Positions 53,642-63,047 are shown, counted from the stretch's first letter. The stretch: DNA of 64,000 nt from G963678255 sp963678255 (GCA_963678255.2 CAXXTW010000001.1:62001-126000), one strand, 5' to 3'. Program-made: numbers and translations. The notes: generated by a model not told the origin, from the letters alone.

Positions 53642-56319
53642 AAAGCCTTCAGATTTTTAAAAAAATATTTCAATTTATAAAAACCCACTTTGTCAAATTT
53701 TTCTATAAAACCTTTAATTGTTTCTGTTTCTGTTTCTGTTACTGTTTTTGTTTCTGTTTCTGTTTCTGTTTCATTTTCTTTGTTGGAAACACCGTGATTT
53801 TCATCTTTGTCTTTACCTATATCCTCAAATTTACTTATTTCTATCAACCAATTACATAGATACTTAAACTTTGTTTTATCTATATTATAAATCAGTTCTG
53901 TTATCACTCTTTTTTGCAAATCAGCTCTAAAATCTTCTGGTTTTAAGATGAATTGCGATAGGCTTTTAATTAAGTTCGTAGTAAAATTAGGTAGCCTACA
54001 TTCATCATAATATTCATTTAAAAAATTTAAATTAGGCTCTACTTTTTTTAAAAATTCACTTTCAAAGTTTTTATATTTATCTTTATCTTTATCTGGTAAA
54101 TCTTCAAATTTAAGGTCTTTATTATCTAAAAATTGTTTAGCTTGGTCATGAAGATTTTTTTTTTCTTCTTCTTTAAAATTGATATTGTTCTCAATGCCCT
54201 TAATAATGTTCTCAATGCCATTAATATTGTGAATTTGATTTATTAAATCATAGTATATGTTCTTTTTGTATTTTTCTGATTCGTTATTATGAAGATCGAG
54301 AAAATATACCGAGAAATAGGCTCTTATGAGACAATTATCATAATATTCTTCTGTTCTTAAAAATTGTTTTTCAATTTTGTATTGACTAAAAACTTTTTCA
54401 AGTAACTCAATATTACAAAAAATGTAGTATTTTTGTTTTGCAAAAAAAATATTAGCAAGTAATAAACTTAAATTGAAACGAAAAGAGCGTTTTTCATCGC
54501 TTTGTAAACCTGATACGTACTTGTTGTCAATAAAACAACTCTCATTTGAATAATCTGGTATTGGATTATTTTCTAATGGTATTGGAGGTATTTCATGAAT
54601 ATCTACTTCTGATACATTAATAAACTTATCTACATCACTAAAAAATATAACATTATTATAGAAATCATTTAAAATATTGTAAATAGGTTTTTTCCCCTCT
54701 ATTAAGGTTTCAATATCATTACTTACCTTACAGAATTCAATGTTCATTTTTAGTGAATACAGTAACTTCAGGGAATCAATAAAATCATGTAGATCAGGAA
54801 AATATATCTGAATAAGAGAACAAATCTCAAAAATATAAGCTAATGAAATAGAATCATAATCAAAATTGTAAGGTTTTTTCAACATCTCTATAGTTGTTTT
54901 TTTAATAAGATTATTTAAGTCTTTTTTTTCATCTTGGTAATAACCTTGCACAAGATCTAACCATTTTTCATTTTTTAAATCTAAATATTTGCGAATTAAT
55001 AAAATTAAAGTTTTATTAATTTTAGAAGGATGAACTGAAAACCACTCTTTTATATCATTAATAATAATATCTTCAACTTTATGCTTTATCCAAAAATTAA
55101 AGCAATAGTTTTGAAATTCAATAAGATTTTTTTTTAAAATCGTGAAGTAATCATCATAATATGTAGGATCTTTTAATTCAGGCAATTTTTTCATTTGATT
55201 TAACGTAGGATCTTTTAATTTAGGCAATTTTTCCATTTGATTTAGCAATGAATATAAATTTACTAATTCTCTTAGATTGTTTGGAACAAAAATATGTTTT
55301 TTCCCTTCAGTATTAAAAAGAAGGAGCTTTGTTTTATCAAAAATAAAGCTAAATAAATTCGGATAAATGTTCTCAGAATCTGATTTAAACAGTTCAATTC
55401 CGATATCAGATAATAACCCATGATAATTATTAATATTAATTCTGTTAGAATAAGGCAGCATTTTATCTATATATTTGATTGATTGAGCAGAAGGTGTATC
55501 AAACAATTCGTTTTTATTCTTTAACAATATTGTAAATTCTTGGACAAAATTTTGTTCAATAATGTCATGAAGTTGATATATATCTAATGCCAATACCATT
55601 ATTATTCGAGGTTGTATTAAATATTTTCTGATTTGCTCTACTATTGAGTATGCTTTTTTTATAGTCATATCTAAATCATCTACAAAAACAGCTAAATACC
55701 CTTCTTTTTTATCATATAACGCCTCGAAATAATGCTCTAGAAGAATACGGATGCTATCTGATAAGTAGGATACATTTGAGATACTATCTAGAGTGTCTAA
55801 ATTTTCTTTATAGTCATTATGATTATGTGCTTTTATTTGTTTAATAGCTTCATATACTTTGTTTAAGGAATCTAAGGCAATTTGAAATTTATAAGAATTA
55901 TTGTCTTTATAGTTAAAATTTTTTTCTAAATTGTTAAATAATTGAGCTAACATAATCTCTAATATTCCATTATGATCTTCAAGCATAGTTGGGTCAATAA
56001 CTGGAATAGTATAAACATCTTCACTTTTAAATTTTTTAATTTCAGGATTATTCAGTTCATTAGATTGTAAAAAATTTTGATAGGAATGAATTATTGAAGA
56101 TTTTCCAGAACCTCTATCACCAAGAATGGCAATAATATTGTTATTATTGTTTGTAGTGGTTGACTTGTTTGTAGTGGTTGACTTACCAGTCGTAATAATA
56201 TCTTCAATTTTAGTATGTATTTCTTTATAGATTTCCTTCATTATTGAAGAATTTAGATCTTTAGTTTCTTTTACTATACCAAAATAAAAATTATCTTTAA
56301 TTTTAATACTTTTACCCAT
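53638..56319 (-). CDS. rdrA: RdrA-like KAP/AAA-type ATPase of a RADAR system
   Basis: This 893-aa protein has a P-loop NTPase domain: Walker A GDRGSGKSS (about 71-79), Walker B AVFVDDLDM (about 207-215) and RIIMVLALDIYQL sensor-1 text (about 236-248), matching RdrA-type ATPases. In RADAR this ATPase partners with the deaminase and is needed for protection. The remaining ~600 residues are helical with no other motif. Oddities: a Ser/Thr/Asn repeat (KSTTTNKSTTTNNNNN) directly before the P-loop, a 14-residue tandem duplication (LNQMxKLPxLKDPT, about 360-387), and a C-terminal Thr-Glu repeat (about 850-870). GGAGG precedes ATG 56319, with a 54-base gap to the upstream gene. Confidence 0.85.
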   Translation of the reverse strand: MGKSIKIKDNFYFGIVKETKDLNSSIMKEIYKEIHTKIEDIITTGKSTTTNKSTTTNNNNNIIAILGDRGSGKSSIIHSYQNFLQSNELNNPEIKKFKSEDVYTIPVIDPTMLEDHNGILEIMLAQLFNNLEKNFNYKDNNSYKFQIALDSLNKVYEAIKQIKAHNHNDYKENLDTLDSISNVSYLSDSIRILLEHYFEALYDKKEGYLAVFVDDLDMTIKKAYSIVEQIRKYLIQPRIIMVLALDIYQLHDIIEQNFVQEFTILLKNKNELFDTPSAQSIKYIDKMLPYSNRININNYHGLLSDIGIELFKSDSENIYPNLFSFIFDKTKLLLFNTEGKKHIFVPNNLRELVNLYSLLNQMEKLPKLKDPTLNQMKKLPELKDPTYYDDYFTILKKNLIEFQNYCFNFWIKHKVEDIIINDIKEWFSVHPSKINKTLILLIRKYLDLKNEKWLDLVQGYYQDEKKDLNNLIKKTTIEMLKKPYNFDYDSISLAYIFEICSLIQIYFPDLHDFIDSLKLLYSLKMNIEFCKVSNDIETLIEGKKPIYNILNDFYNNVIFFSDVDKFINVSEVDIHEIPPIPLENNPIPDYSNESCFIDNKYVSGLQSDEKRSFRFNLSLLLANIFFAKQKYYIFCNIELLEKVFSQYKIEKQFLRTEEYYDNCLIRAYFSVYFLDLHNNESEKYKKNIYYDLINQIHNINGIENIIKGIENNINFKEEEKKNLHDQAKQFLDNKDLKFEDLPDKDKDKYKNFESEFLKKVEPNLNFLNEYYDECRLPNFTTNLIKSLSQFILKPEDFRADLQKRVITELIYNIDKTKFKYLCNWLIEISKFEDIGKDKDENHGVSNKENETETETETKTVTETETETIKGFIEKFDKVGFYKLKYFFKNLKAL
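53720..53776 (-). repeat. 6-bp in-frame microsatellite coding for Thr-Glu repeats
   Basis: The unit TTTCTG (plus strand) repeats about nine times with few changes, coding for alternating T-E near the C-terminus of the ATPase. The opposite strand gives an artificial Cys-Phe frame (53632-53859). Confidence 0.9.
55163..55246 (-). repeat. 42-bp tandem duplication in the ATPase gene
   Basis: Copies at 55163-55204 and 55205-55246 are almost identical and add exactly 14 residues (LNQM-KLP-LKDPT). The few mismatches indicate a recent event. Confidence 0.85.
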
Positions 56320-56373
56320 AAAACCTCCAAAAATTCCGTAGAAAATTATAATTTATGGGAGTAATCTATTTTG

Positions 56374-59300
56374 TCAATATTTTTTTAAGAAAATATTTAA
56401 TTTTTTTATAGACGACAAATTGATTAATTGATTAATAAATTCAATTCTATCTGAGAGATAATTTTTTCTTGATTCTTTATCGTAAACACAAATACGTCCT
56501 TGTTGATCAAGCATATAGTTTGACTGATTTTTATTAATAACACCTGTTTCTCCGTCTTTTTTTCTGGGAAAAAGATTTAATTCAGAATTATTTATCACTT
56601 TACATATTTTTTGTAAATAAATATTAAATAAATCTTGTATGTAAACAAAACTGTTTTTATCACAAAAATTTGAAGCAAACTCTAAACAAGTGTTCAAAGA
56701 TAATTTGCAGAAAAGATAATTGACAAAAAATTTATCATGAAAATTTTTATTTAATAGATAAACGTGATAAAAAGCTAAAAAATCTTCAAAAGATACGTAA
56801 GTATAAAAAATTTTAGATTCGTTGCATTTATCTCGATATATTTTATCAATTTCTACATTTTGTTCAAACGACTCATATAAGTCAAAATAAAACTTATAGA
56901 GTTCTTCGTTCTTATCAGGCTTATCAGGCCAATTAAGTTCAAAAGATAATAATCTAAGAAATATTTTATTCTCCTTTGTTAAAAAGAAGAAAGTAAATAA
57001 TGTGCTGGAAAAGCCTTTAGAAAACAAGGAAATTTTCTGAAATTTACCTTTTTTTAATCTTTTTGCTCTACGTTTTTTAAAACTTTTTTTTATACTTATT
57101 ATTTTGTTTACTTCTTCAATAATTTTGTTAAAGTTATTTCTAGTTTTATATTTACTATATTCATCATTGATATAATAAAAGTATTGTTTAAACTCAAACT
57201 GAAGATGATGTTTTTGAAAAACAATTTCAATATTTTTCATAAAACTCTCGTCCCAAAAATTAAACATTTCAAGTAAATCATTTTTTAGTAGTTTATTCTC
57301 CTTCAATCCGCTTATATTTAATATTTTATTAAATAATGAACATTTTATTCTACGAGATTTAAGAAGATGTTTATATAATTTTATATATACCTTATTTATC
57401 GAAAATTCATTACTAAAAAAGAAGGAATTGAGAGTTTTTGATGTAATAAATAATGCATTATGTTCTTCATAAGAAAAGTCAGGATAAGATATATTTTCTA
57501 ATCTTATTTCTCTTTTTTTAATAACTTGTAAAAAATCTTTGTTACTTAGGTTATTTACATCAAAGTCATCGAATAAGAAAACAAAATATTCTTTTATTAA
57601 TGAGACTGAACTATTAATCCAAGTTTTAAAAGTAGTAATTTGACTAATGACATTATATACATCTGAGATAACTAAACAAATATTTTTTAAGTTTGGTTGC
57701 CGATCAAATAGTTGCTTTAGTATTCTATTATTTTCAAGATTAATTTGAAAGTTATAGGCATTAAGAATTGTCAATAGTCTGAAATAAAAAACAGAAAACT
57801 TTTCTTCATTAATAACATTTAAATCATCATAGACAGTACTTAATTGACTAAAATAAGACCACATCATAGTTTGAAATAAATTTTCATCCAAGTTAAAGAT
57901 CAAACAAAAGTTAAACATATCAGCAAAGATGGCGTTAATACATTCAGTATCAAAAATAATTGGGAGAATTCTTCCAATTTCAACATTAGAATATTCGTAA
58001 TAGAGAGTTTTAAGAAGAGTTTGTACTATTTGATTTAATTCTTCAGATTTATTTAAATAAAATGTTTCAAGATCCAAGTTTGATTTGAAATAAAGTATTA
58101 GATTATTTACACTAATATCACGATTATCTGGAAGATTACTCTTGTTAAACCAATTTAAAGCTTCATGATTTGCTTCAATAGCAAATATCTCTGGATGAAA
58201 TATATGATAGTAATTAATTCTCATCATATATTCTTTTGATTCAACTATTGAATTCCCTGTAATATTAACAAAACTTCCAGGATAACCTAAAACTGCACTT
58301 ATATTTTGATACACATTGTTAAAGGCAGTTATTAAATTTTGTAACCCTCCTTCATACTCGAGCATAAAATCAGAATTTTCCAAGAATCTATAATTTTTAT
58401 GTAAACGAATTCGTAAAGCTTCTTCAAGATAAACGAGAGTCTCATTTAAGTATTCACGATAATTATATGATGATTGAGAATTTAAATCATTATTCTTAAT
58501 CCTTTTTATTAAATCGTCAACAAATATTTTTAAGTCAGCAAAAAATCCATAAAGTAGTGAATCCAACATACCATCATTGTAGTTTGTCATAAACCGACTT
58601 ACTCTTTCTCGTAATACTCTTGAAGAGTTATTTTCTCTTAGTTTTTCTCTTACTTTTTGAATATCATTAGAATTTATACAAAAATCATGCAAGAATGTTA
58701 AAAAGTACAAATGTTTTGTCTTATCGATTTCTTTGTCTTTGTTATCAAATATTGAATTATTGCTAATATTAGGAGCAGTATACCATTGAGTGCAATTAGT
58801 ATATATTTCTTTTTCAAAAAAGCTAGATATCAGAATTGATATTCTTTGAATTAATAAATGTTTTTGAACATCTTTTATACTTTTATTTCTATTTCTTTTT
58901 TTTACAATATTTGAAGCCCTACAAGGACCATTTATTAAAAAATTAGCATTCGAAACCTTAAAAGGATTATTTATAAAAAAATTATCAGCAGTAATATTTG
59001 GAAATATAACATCTCCAAATCCAATACTTATGAATTTATTGTCATATAATTTCTCATTATATGTTAAGTGATATTTTTTTAAAAATAAATCTTTTTTTAT
59101 AATAATAATCTTATCTAATTCTTTCGCGATCTCAGTCATAAAAGTTATAAAATCATTCATATGACCTGGTTTTACAGACCAACGAGTATAAAATTCAATA
59201 TTTACATTTTTCACTAAATTGTCAATAATTTGATCTTTCTGTCGTTCAAATATTTTTTCAACATTAAAGTAAATTTGTTTTAAAGAATCAACTGTGTTTA

Positions 59301-60363
59301 TATTACAGGGACATTTTTGTTTATCATCATTCTTCTTACCATCTTGTTTAACTTCGTTGTTGCAATCTTGATTTAAAGGATTAACTTTATTTATATAGCA
59401 AGGGCATATTTGTTTATCAACATTATTGATAGAATCTTGTTTATCTTCATTGAAGCAATTTTGATTTAAACATAAATCATATCTAATCCCCCAATATGAA
59501 GTTGATGTTTCAAAGATGTGAGTATATAATATGTTTGTATCAAACTTTTGGTAAAGAGAATTAAAAGAAAAAGTAAAAGCACCAAAATCCATATTTTCTG
59601 TTTTTTCCATCATTTCTTTTAGATTTAATTCTCTTAAATGTAGATTAAAATCGTTAATTATTTCCCATGAAGAAGAGAAATACAATAGATTAATCTCATT
59701 ATAAGATAAACTATCATTTATAACTAATATTAAATTTTCTTTATAAACTTCTTTTGATTCTAAAAGCCTGATAATATAATTTTTCAATGAAATTATCAAA
59801 ATATTACCTATACCAAAAAGTAAAGAATTATTAACTTTAAATAATGATATACTTACAAAATTATATTTTTTATTTAAATCTGGATTATTTGATTTATTTG
59901 ACATATTGTCAAATAAATCAATTAAAACATCATTATTATTATCTTTTTCTTGAGGAATTGCAGATTTTGAATTAGTTAATATCTGGTAATGAAAATTATC
60001 ATTATATTTTTTATTTTGAGTAAATGGTTTAAAATTATCATCATGTTCTTTGGTTTGAGTAAACGGATTAAAATAGGATATTGAGAAGTCATAATCATCA
60101 ACAATAGATAGAATTAATAAGTCATAGCTACCAAATAAAAAATAAGCATAAGGAATATATAGTTTATTAAAATTATCATCATTTTCCAGATTTGTTCTTT
60201 CTGATAATATTTTTTTATAATTGAAGAACTTTTTCTTTATTATGTCCTTAAAAAAACAGGTGTTGTTGGAAATATTTGCTTTTGTGTTTTCCACAATAGG
60301 AAAACGAATATTCGACATAGCTATAAATAAATTATAGCTACTATCTTGTAACTTTAGGGTCAT
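56374..60363 (-). CDS. 1329-aa protein of unknown function in the RADAR-like operon
   Basis: I recognise no family. There is no signal peptide, no P-loop and only weak hydrophobic stretches, so a large soluble mostly helical protein is likely. Residues 298-354 contain a duplicated Cys motif: two 31-residue units with N-x-x-C...D-K-Q-x-C-P-C-x-I-N (CPCYINKVN and CPCNINTVD), possibly a metal or redox site. Near 105-130 a 13-residue unit (PFTQxKxxxDNF) is tandemly duplicated. A conserved-looking His/Glu segment, YYHIFHPEIFAIEANHEALN, occurs near 721. It is the second of four genes, 54 bases upstream of the RdrA-like ATPase, with weak ribosome-binding signals. A sensor, adaptor or effector role in the system is only inference. 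Confidence 0.8.
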   Translation of the reverse strand: MTLKLQDSSYNLFIAMSNIRFPIVENTKANISNNTCFFKDIIKKKFFNYKKILSERTNLENDDNFNKLYIPYAYFLFGSYDLLILSIVDDYDFSISYFNPFTQTKEHDDNFKPFTQNKKYNDNFHYQILTNSKSAIPQEKDNNNDVLIDLFDNMSNKSNNPDLNKKYNFVSISLFKVNNSLLFGIGNILIISLKNYIIRLLESKEVYKENLILVINDSLSYNEINLLYFSSSWEIINDFNLHLRELNLKEMMEKTENMDFGAFTFSFNSLYQKFDTNILYTHIFETSTSYWGIRYDLCLNQNCFNEDKQDSINNVDKQICPCYINKVNPLNQDCNNEVKQDGKKNDDKQKCPCNINTVDSLKQIYFNVEKIFERQKDQIIDNLVKNVNIEFYTRWSVKPGHMNDFITFMTEIAKELDKIIIIKKDLFLKKYHLTYNEKLYDNKFISIGFGDVIFPNITADNFFINNPFKVSNANFLINGPCRASNIVKKRNRNKSIKDVQKHLLIQRISILISSFFEKEIYTNCTQWYTAPNISNNSIFDNKDKEIDKTKHLYFLTFLHDFCINSNDIQKVREKLRENNSSRVLRERVSRFMTNYNDGMLDSLLYGFFADLKIFVDDLIKRIKNNDLNSQSSYNYREYLNETLVYLEEALRIRLHKNYRFLENSDFMLEYEGGLQNLITAFNNVYQNISAVLGYPGSFVNITGNSIVESKEYMMRINYYHIFHPEIFAIEANHEALNWFNKSNLPDNRDISVNNLILYFKSNLDLETFYLNKSEELNQIVQTLLKTLYYEYSNVEIGRILPIIFDTECINAIFADMFNFCLIFNLDENLFQTMMWSYFSQLSTVYDDLNVINEEKFSVFYFRLLTILNAYNFQINLENNRILKQLFDRQPNLKNICLVISDVYNVISQITTFKTWINSSVSLIKEYFVFLFDDFDVNNLSNKDFLQVIKKREIRLENISYPDFSYEEHNALFITSKTLNSFFFSNEFSINKVYIKLYKHLLKSRRIKCSLFNKILNISGLKENKLLKNDLLEMFNFWDESFMKNIEIVFQKHHLQFEFKQYFYYINDEYSKYKTRNNFNKIIEEVNKIISIKKSFKKRRAKRLKKGKFQKISLFSKGFSSTLFTFFFLTKENKIFLRLLSFELNWPDKPDKNEELYKFYFDLYESFEQNVEIDKIYRDKCNESKIFYTYVSFEDFLAFYHVYLLNKNFHDKFFVNYLFCKLSLNTCLEFASNFCDKNSFVYIQDLFNIYLQKICKVINNSELNLFPRKKDGETGVINKNQSNYMLDQQGRICVYDKESRKNYLSDRIEFINQLINLSSIKKLNIFLKKY
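59305..59491 (-). repeat. 93-bp tandem repeat coding for a duplicated CPC motif
   Basis: Two 93-bp (31-codon) units carry the minus-strand words for DKQ-x-CPC-x-IN; the CPC codons are at 59305-59313 and 59398-59406, exactly 93 bases apart. Each unit also encodes Q-x-C about 20 residues earlier. Confidence 0.8.
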
Positions 60364-60371
60364 CAGAAATA

Positions 60372-60560
60372 CTATTTAGTTTTTTTTAAATTAAAATTAA
60401 AAAAATAGTATTTGTTTAAACCTTTTCTTTTAGGGTTAATGAAATAAAGAGTTCTACAGCCTTCTAAAGATAGCTTGTATCTTTTATTTTCAAACCTACG
60501 CTGTTTAATGATTTCTTCATCTGTTACTGGATGAATTTTAAGATATTCTTCTATCCGCAT
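60372..60560 (-). CDS. Small basic protein (62 aa) upstream of the RADAR-like genes
   Basis: This 62-aa, Lys/Arg-rich protein (MRIEEYLKIHPVTDEEIIKQ...) ends 8 bases before the 1329-aa gene. It has no motif I know. The first 20 residues look like a short helix-loop pattern. Weak ribosome-binding site. Position at the head of the operon is compatible with a small regulator or leader protein. Confidence 0.45.
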   Translation of the reverse strand: MRIEEYLKIHPVTDEEIIKQRRFENKRYKLSLEGCRTLYFINPKRKGLNKYYFFNFNLKKTK

Positions 60561-61200
60561 GTTTTACCCACAATTTGTTTTTTTCATATCCTGCCTCTTT
60601 TCGCCCACATTAATTCAAATTAAAGCATCATTAAGATTAAAGATATTGAAGATATAGAAAATTATTCAATTAAATATAGTCAAGTTATTTTTAAATTATT
60701 TTTAAATAACTTGACAAAGCCTTTCGAGTAGCGAAAAACCAAATATCTTTTTAAATCTTTAAAGAGCAATCACAAGGATTAATTTAATATAGCCAACAAA
60801 TTAAGTCAAGAGAAAATTCGAAAAATTGTAAGAAAATTATCTATTCAGTACCTTTTAAAAAATAATGAACAAACTTTCTCCTTTTAAATTGAAGTTTTAT
60901 AAACAAAGCATCTAATGTATCACAATAAGAATGATCCAATATTTAAGAGTTAGGGATATTACAAGATACTTCACTTATTAAAAGAGTCTCATTCAAAGAA
61001 AGGTACAAAATGGAAGTTCCACAACGATAGTAGATCAAGAGGTTCACAACACATCTTGTATGCAGAATCCAAAGTAAAAAAAAACTGGAATTTTGAACTC
61101 TTCAACGCAGTTTTACAGTCTTACCACAAAATACAAAATTCGATTTAGTTATGAAATTAAATATTTTTTGGAGTTTTCTATATCCAATATTGAATAATTT
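60561..61200. other. Intergenic region upstream of the RADAR-like operon
   Basis: AT-rich, without a credible gene. It includes a perfect 12-bp inverted repeat (60679-60715), a small TTTCG/CGAAA hairpin near 60722-60737, and must hold the operon promoter (minus strand) and the tRNA promoter (plus strand). Confidence 0.5.
60679..60715. promoter_or_regulatory. Operator-like palindrome before the defence operon
   Basis: GTCAAGTTATTT (60679-60690) and AAATAACTTGAC (60704-60715) are perfect inverted arms with a 13-bp A/T spacer. Each arm carries a TTGAC -35-like hexamer pointing outward. It lies about 120 bases upstream of the first ORF of the operon, so it may bind a dimeric regulator. Confidence 0.5.
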
Positions 61201-61202
61201 TC

Positions 61203-61230
61203 TTGACAATTAATAGAAAAAAAATAAAGT
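61203..61230 (+). promoter_or_regulatory. Sigma-70 promoter of the tRNA gene
   Basis: TTGACA (61203-61208), 16 bases, then TAAAGT, ending 10 bases before the tRNA. This is a good vegetative promoter. Confidence 0.65.
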
Positions 61231-61239
61231 TTTACACAT

Positions 61240-61315
61240 GCGGGTTTAGCTCAGTTGGTAGAGCATCAGCTTCCCAAGCTGAGGGTCGCGGGTCCGAATC
61301 CCGTAACCCGCTCCA
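61240..61315 (+). tRNA. tRNA-Gly (anticodon CCC)
   Basis: A 76-base cloverleaf including encoded CCA. The acceptor stem is GCGGGTT / AACCCGC with discriminator T. The D arm is AGCTCAGTTGGTAGAGC-like, the anticodon arm TCAGC-TTCCCAA-GCTGA, giving CCC at positions 34-36. The T arm is CGGGT-CCGAATC-CCG with the conserved TCCGAATC loop. Anticodon CCC reads GGG codons. Confidence 0.95.
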
Positions 61316-61352
61316 TTTATTTAATTTGCGCCTTGTCAAAGTGTGAGGGATT

Positions 61353-63047
61353 ATGCACTACACAATAAGAACAGAGATAGCAAAAGATGGAAACCCAATT
61401 CCAATTATCAACGATTTTATTCTACACAGCAAATATTCACCGGCTAAAGAGGGAGAACAGCTAATAAAAGCTCAATTAGACAAACACCCCCGTCAGGAGA
61501 ATCTTATTGTTTTTGGATTAGGTTTTGGCTATCATTTGTTACCAATTTATGAACAATACAAAGAAATATATGTTGTTGAATCAATTCAAGAATTGATCGA
61601 ATCAGCGAAATCACAGAGTTTTCTACAGCCTCTTTTTAGCAAGATCAAGATCATCAGCTCTTTAGAGGAAGCTCATTATATTGAACAGACTGATTTTCTA
61701 AAGTTAAACTCTGAAATGCGTTTTCAGGATAAGTTTTTCAATGAAGTCTATCATATAATCAGCACACCTGCTTCAGTGGCAGATTTAAATATGTCTGATA
61801 TCCGAATATTAGTTAATTTCCCGATATATGGAGGATCGTACACGACTGCTCAATATGTCAGTCAGGCATTAACCCGTATGGGCTGTGAAGTCGAAGTATT
61901 AGATAATAGTATGGCGAATGAGATGTTACAGTATATACTTTCCATGAATAGTCATCAAAATGAAACAGCCGAGAAGCTAACAGAGCTATTATCTGATTTG
62001 ATATGGGAAAAGTTTTTAAATTTCAAACCACATATAGTTTTTTGTTTAGCTCAGGCACCAGTAAGTAAAAATCTATTAAAAGCTATACAAAAAGCAGGCT
62101 CTATTGTAGTTTTCTGGTTTGTGGAAGATTATCGTCGTTTTCCATATTGGAAAGATATTTGTGTTGATACGGATTATTTCTTTGTAATCCAACAGAATGA
62201 ATTTTTAGATATGTTAAAAGACACCACTCAATCAGCTTATGCTTATTTACCAATGGCAGCAGATGAAGAGGTTCATCGTAAAATCCATTTGAATCATGAG
62301 GAATATAAGTTTTTTGGTTCAGACTTATCTTTTATGGGAGCAGCCTTCCCCAATCGAGTTGCATTTTTTGATCAATTGAGAGAGTTTAATTTGAAACTAT
62401 GGGGATCAGGTTGGGAAGCTTATGATCAATTTTCAAAGCTCAATTTACTACCAGGAAAACGAATCAGTATTGAAGAATCTGTAAAGATTTACAATGCCAG
62501 CAAGATAAATATAAATTTACATTCATCCATGGGCAATGACTTATTTGATCCTTATGGAGATTTTATCAATCCTCGTACCTTTGAGATCTGTGCTTGTGGA
62601 GGATTTCAATTAGTTGATCGTCGTCCAGTATTATCAGAGTTTTTCAAAGAAGATGAAGATTTAGTAATGTTTTCTTCTGTTGATGAAGCGATTGATAAGA
62701 TCCGTTATTATCTGAGTCATGAAGACATCAGAAAAAGGATCGCTCTCAGAGGACAAGAAAAAGTATTAAGCAATCACACTTATAAGCACAGAATGACAGA
62801 TGGTTTATCAGCAATCATCAATAGTACGTCTATTATCAAGCATCAAGTATCAGAAGAACGGAATAAAATTACAAAGCTATTAGAAGCTGTAAAAGACTCA
62901 GAATTCACTGATTTCATCATGAGTCTGAGTGTATCAGAACGAACAAATGTTGAATTTATAATGAAAAAGATAAAAGAGAATAAAGGGAAGTTCAAGAATT
63001 TTGAAGTGGCTTTATTGTTATTAGAAAGTTTTTACCGGGGAGAATAA
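61353..63047 (+). CDS. CgeB-type glycosyltransferase with N-terminal accessory domain
   Basis: This 564-aa protein has two parts. Residues 1-140 hold LHSKYSPAKEGEQLI and FGLGFGYHLLPIYEQY, the accessory N-domain found on CgeB/Maf-like glycosyltransferases. Residues 155-490 form a GT-B enzyme: FPIYGGSYTTAQYVSQAL, a donor-site region NASKININLHSS and FEICACGGFQLVDRRPVLSEFF (about 410-432, given as position). CgeB enzymes are linked to sugar decoration of spores, flagella or surface proteins. The TAA is one base from the next ATG, so it is coupled to the heptosyltransferase gene. The ATG has a weak GAGGG site. Confidence 0.88.
   Translation: MHYTIRTEIAKDGNPIPIINDFILHSKYSPAKEGEQLIKAQLDKHPRQENLIVFGLGFGYHLLPIYEQYKEIYVVESIQELIESAKSQSFLQPLFSKIKIISSLEEAHYIEQTDFLKLNSEMRFQDKFFNEVYHIISTPASVADLNMSDIRILVNFPIYGGSYTTAQYVSQALTRMGCEVEVLDNSMANEMLQYILSMNSHQNETAEKLTELLSDLIWEKFLNFKPHIVFCLAQAPVSKNLLKAIQKAGSIVVFWFVEDYRRFPYWKDICVDTDYFFVIQQNEFLDMLKDTTQSAYAYLPMAADEEVHRKIHLNHEEYKFFGSDLSFMGAAFPNRVAFFDQLREFNLKLWGSGWEAYDQFSKLNLLPGKRISIEESVKIYNASKININLHSSMGNDLFDPYGDFINPRTFEICACGGFQLVDRRPVLSEFFKEDEDLVMFSSVDEAIDKIRYYLSHEDIRKRIALRGQEKVLSNHTYKHRMTDGLSAIINSTSIIKHQVSEERNKITKLLEAVKDSEFTDFIMSLSVSERTNVEFIMKKIKENKGKFKNFEVALLLLESFYRGE

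Noticed and set aside
53632..53859. Plus-strand open frame rich in alternating Cys and Phe
   Set aside because: It is the antisense reading of the Thr-Glu microsatellite inside the ATPase gene; it has no ribosome-binding site and no independent support.
61240..61315. tRNA-Gly as an integration site for the defence island
   Set aside because: The island lies on the 5' side of the tRNA, the 3' end faces the glycosyltransferase gene, and I see no repeated tRNA 3' segment or integrase gene in the window.
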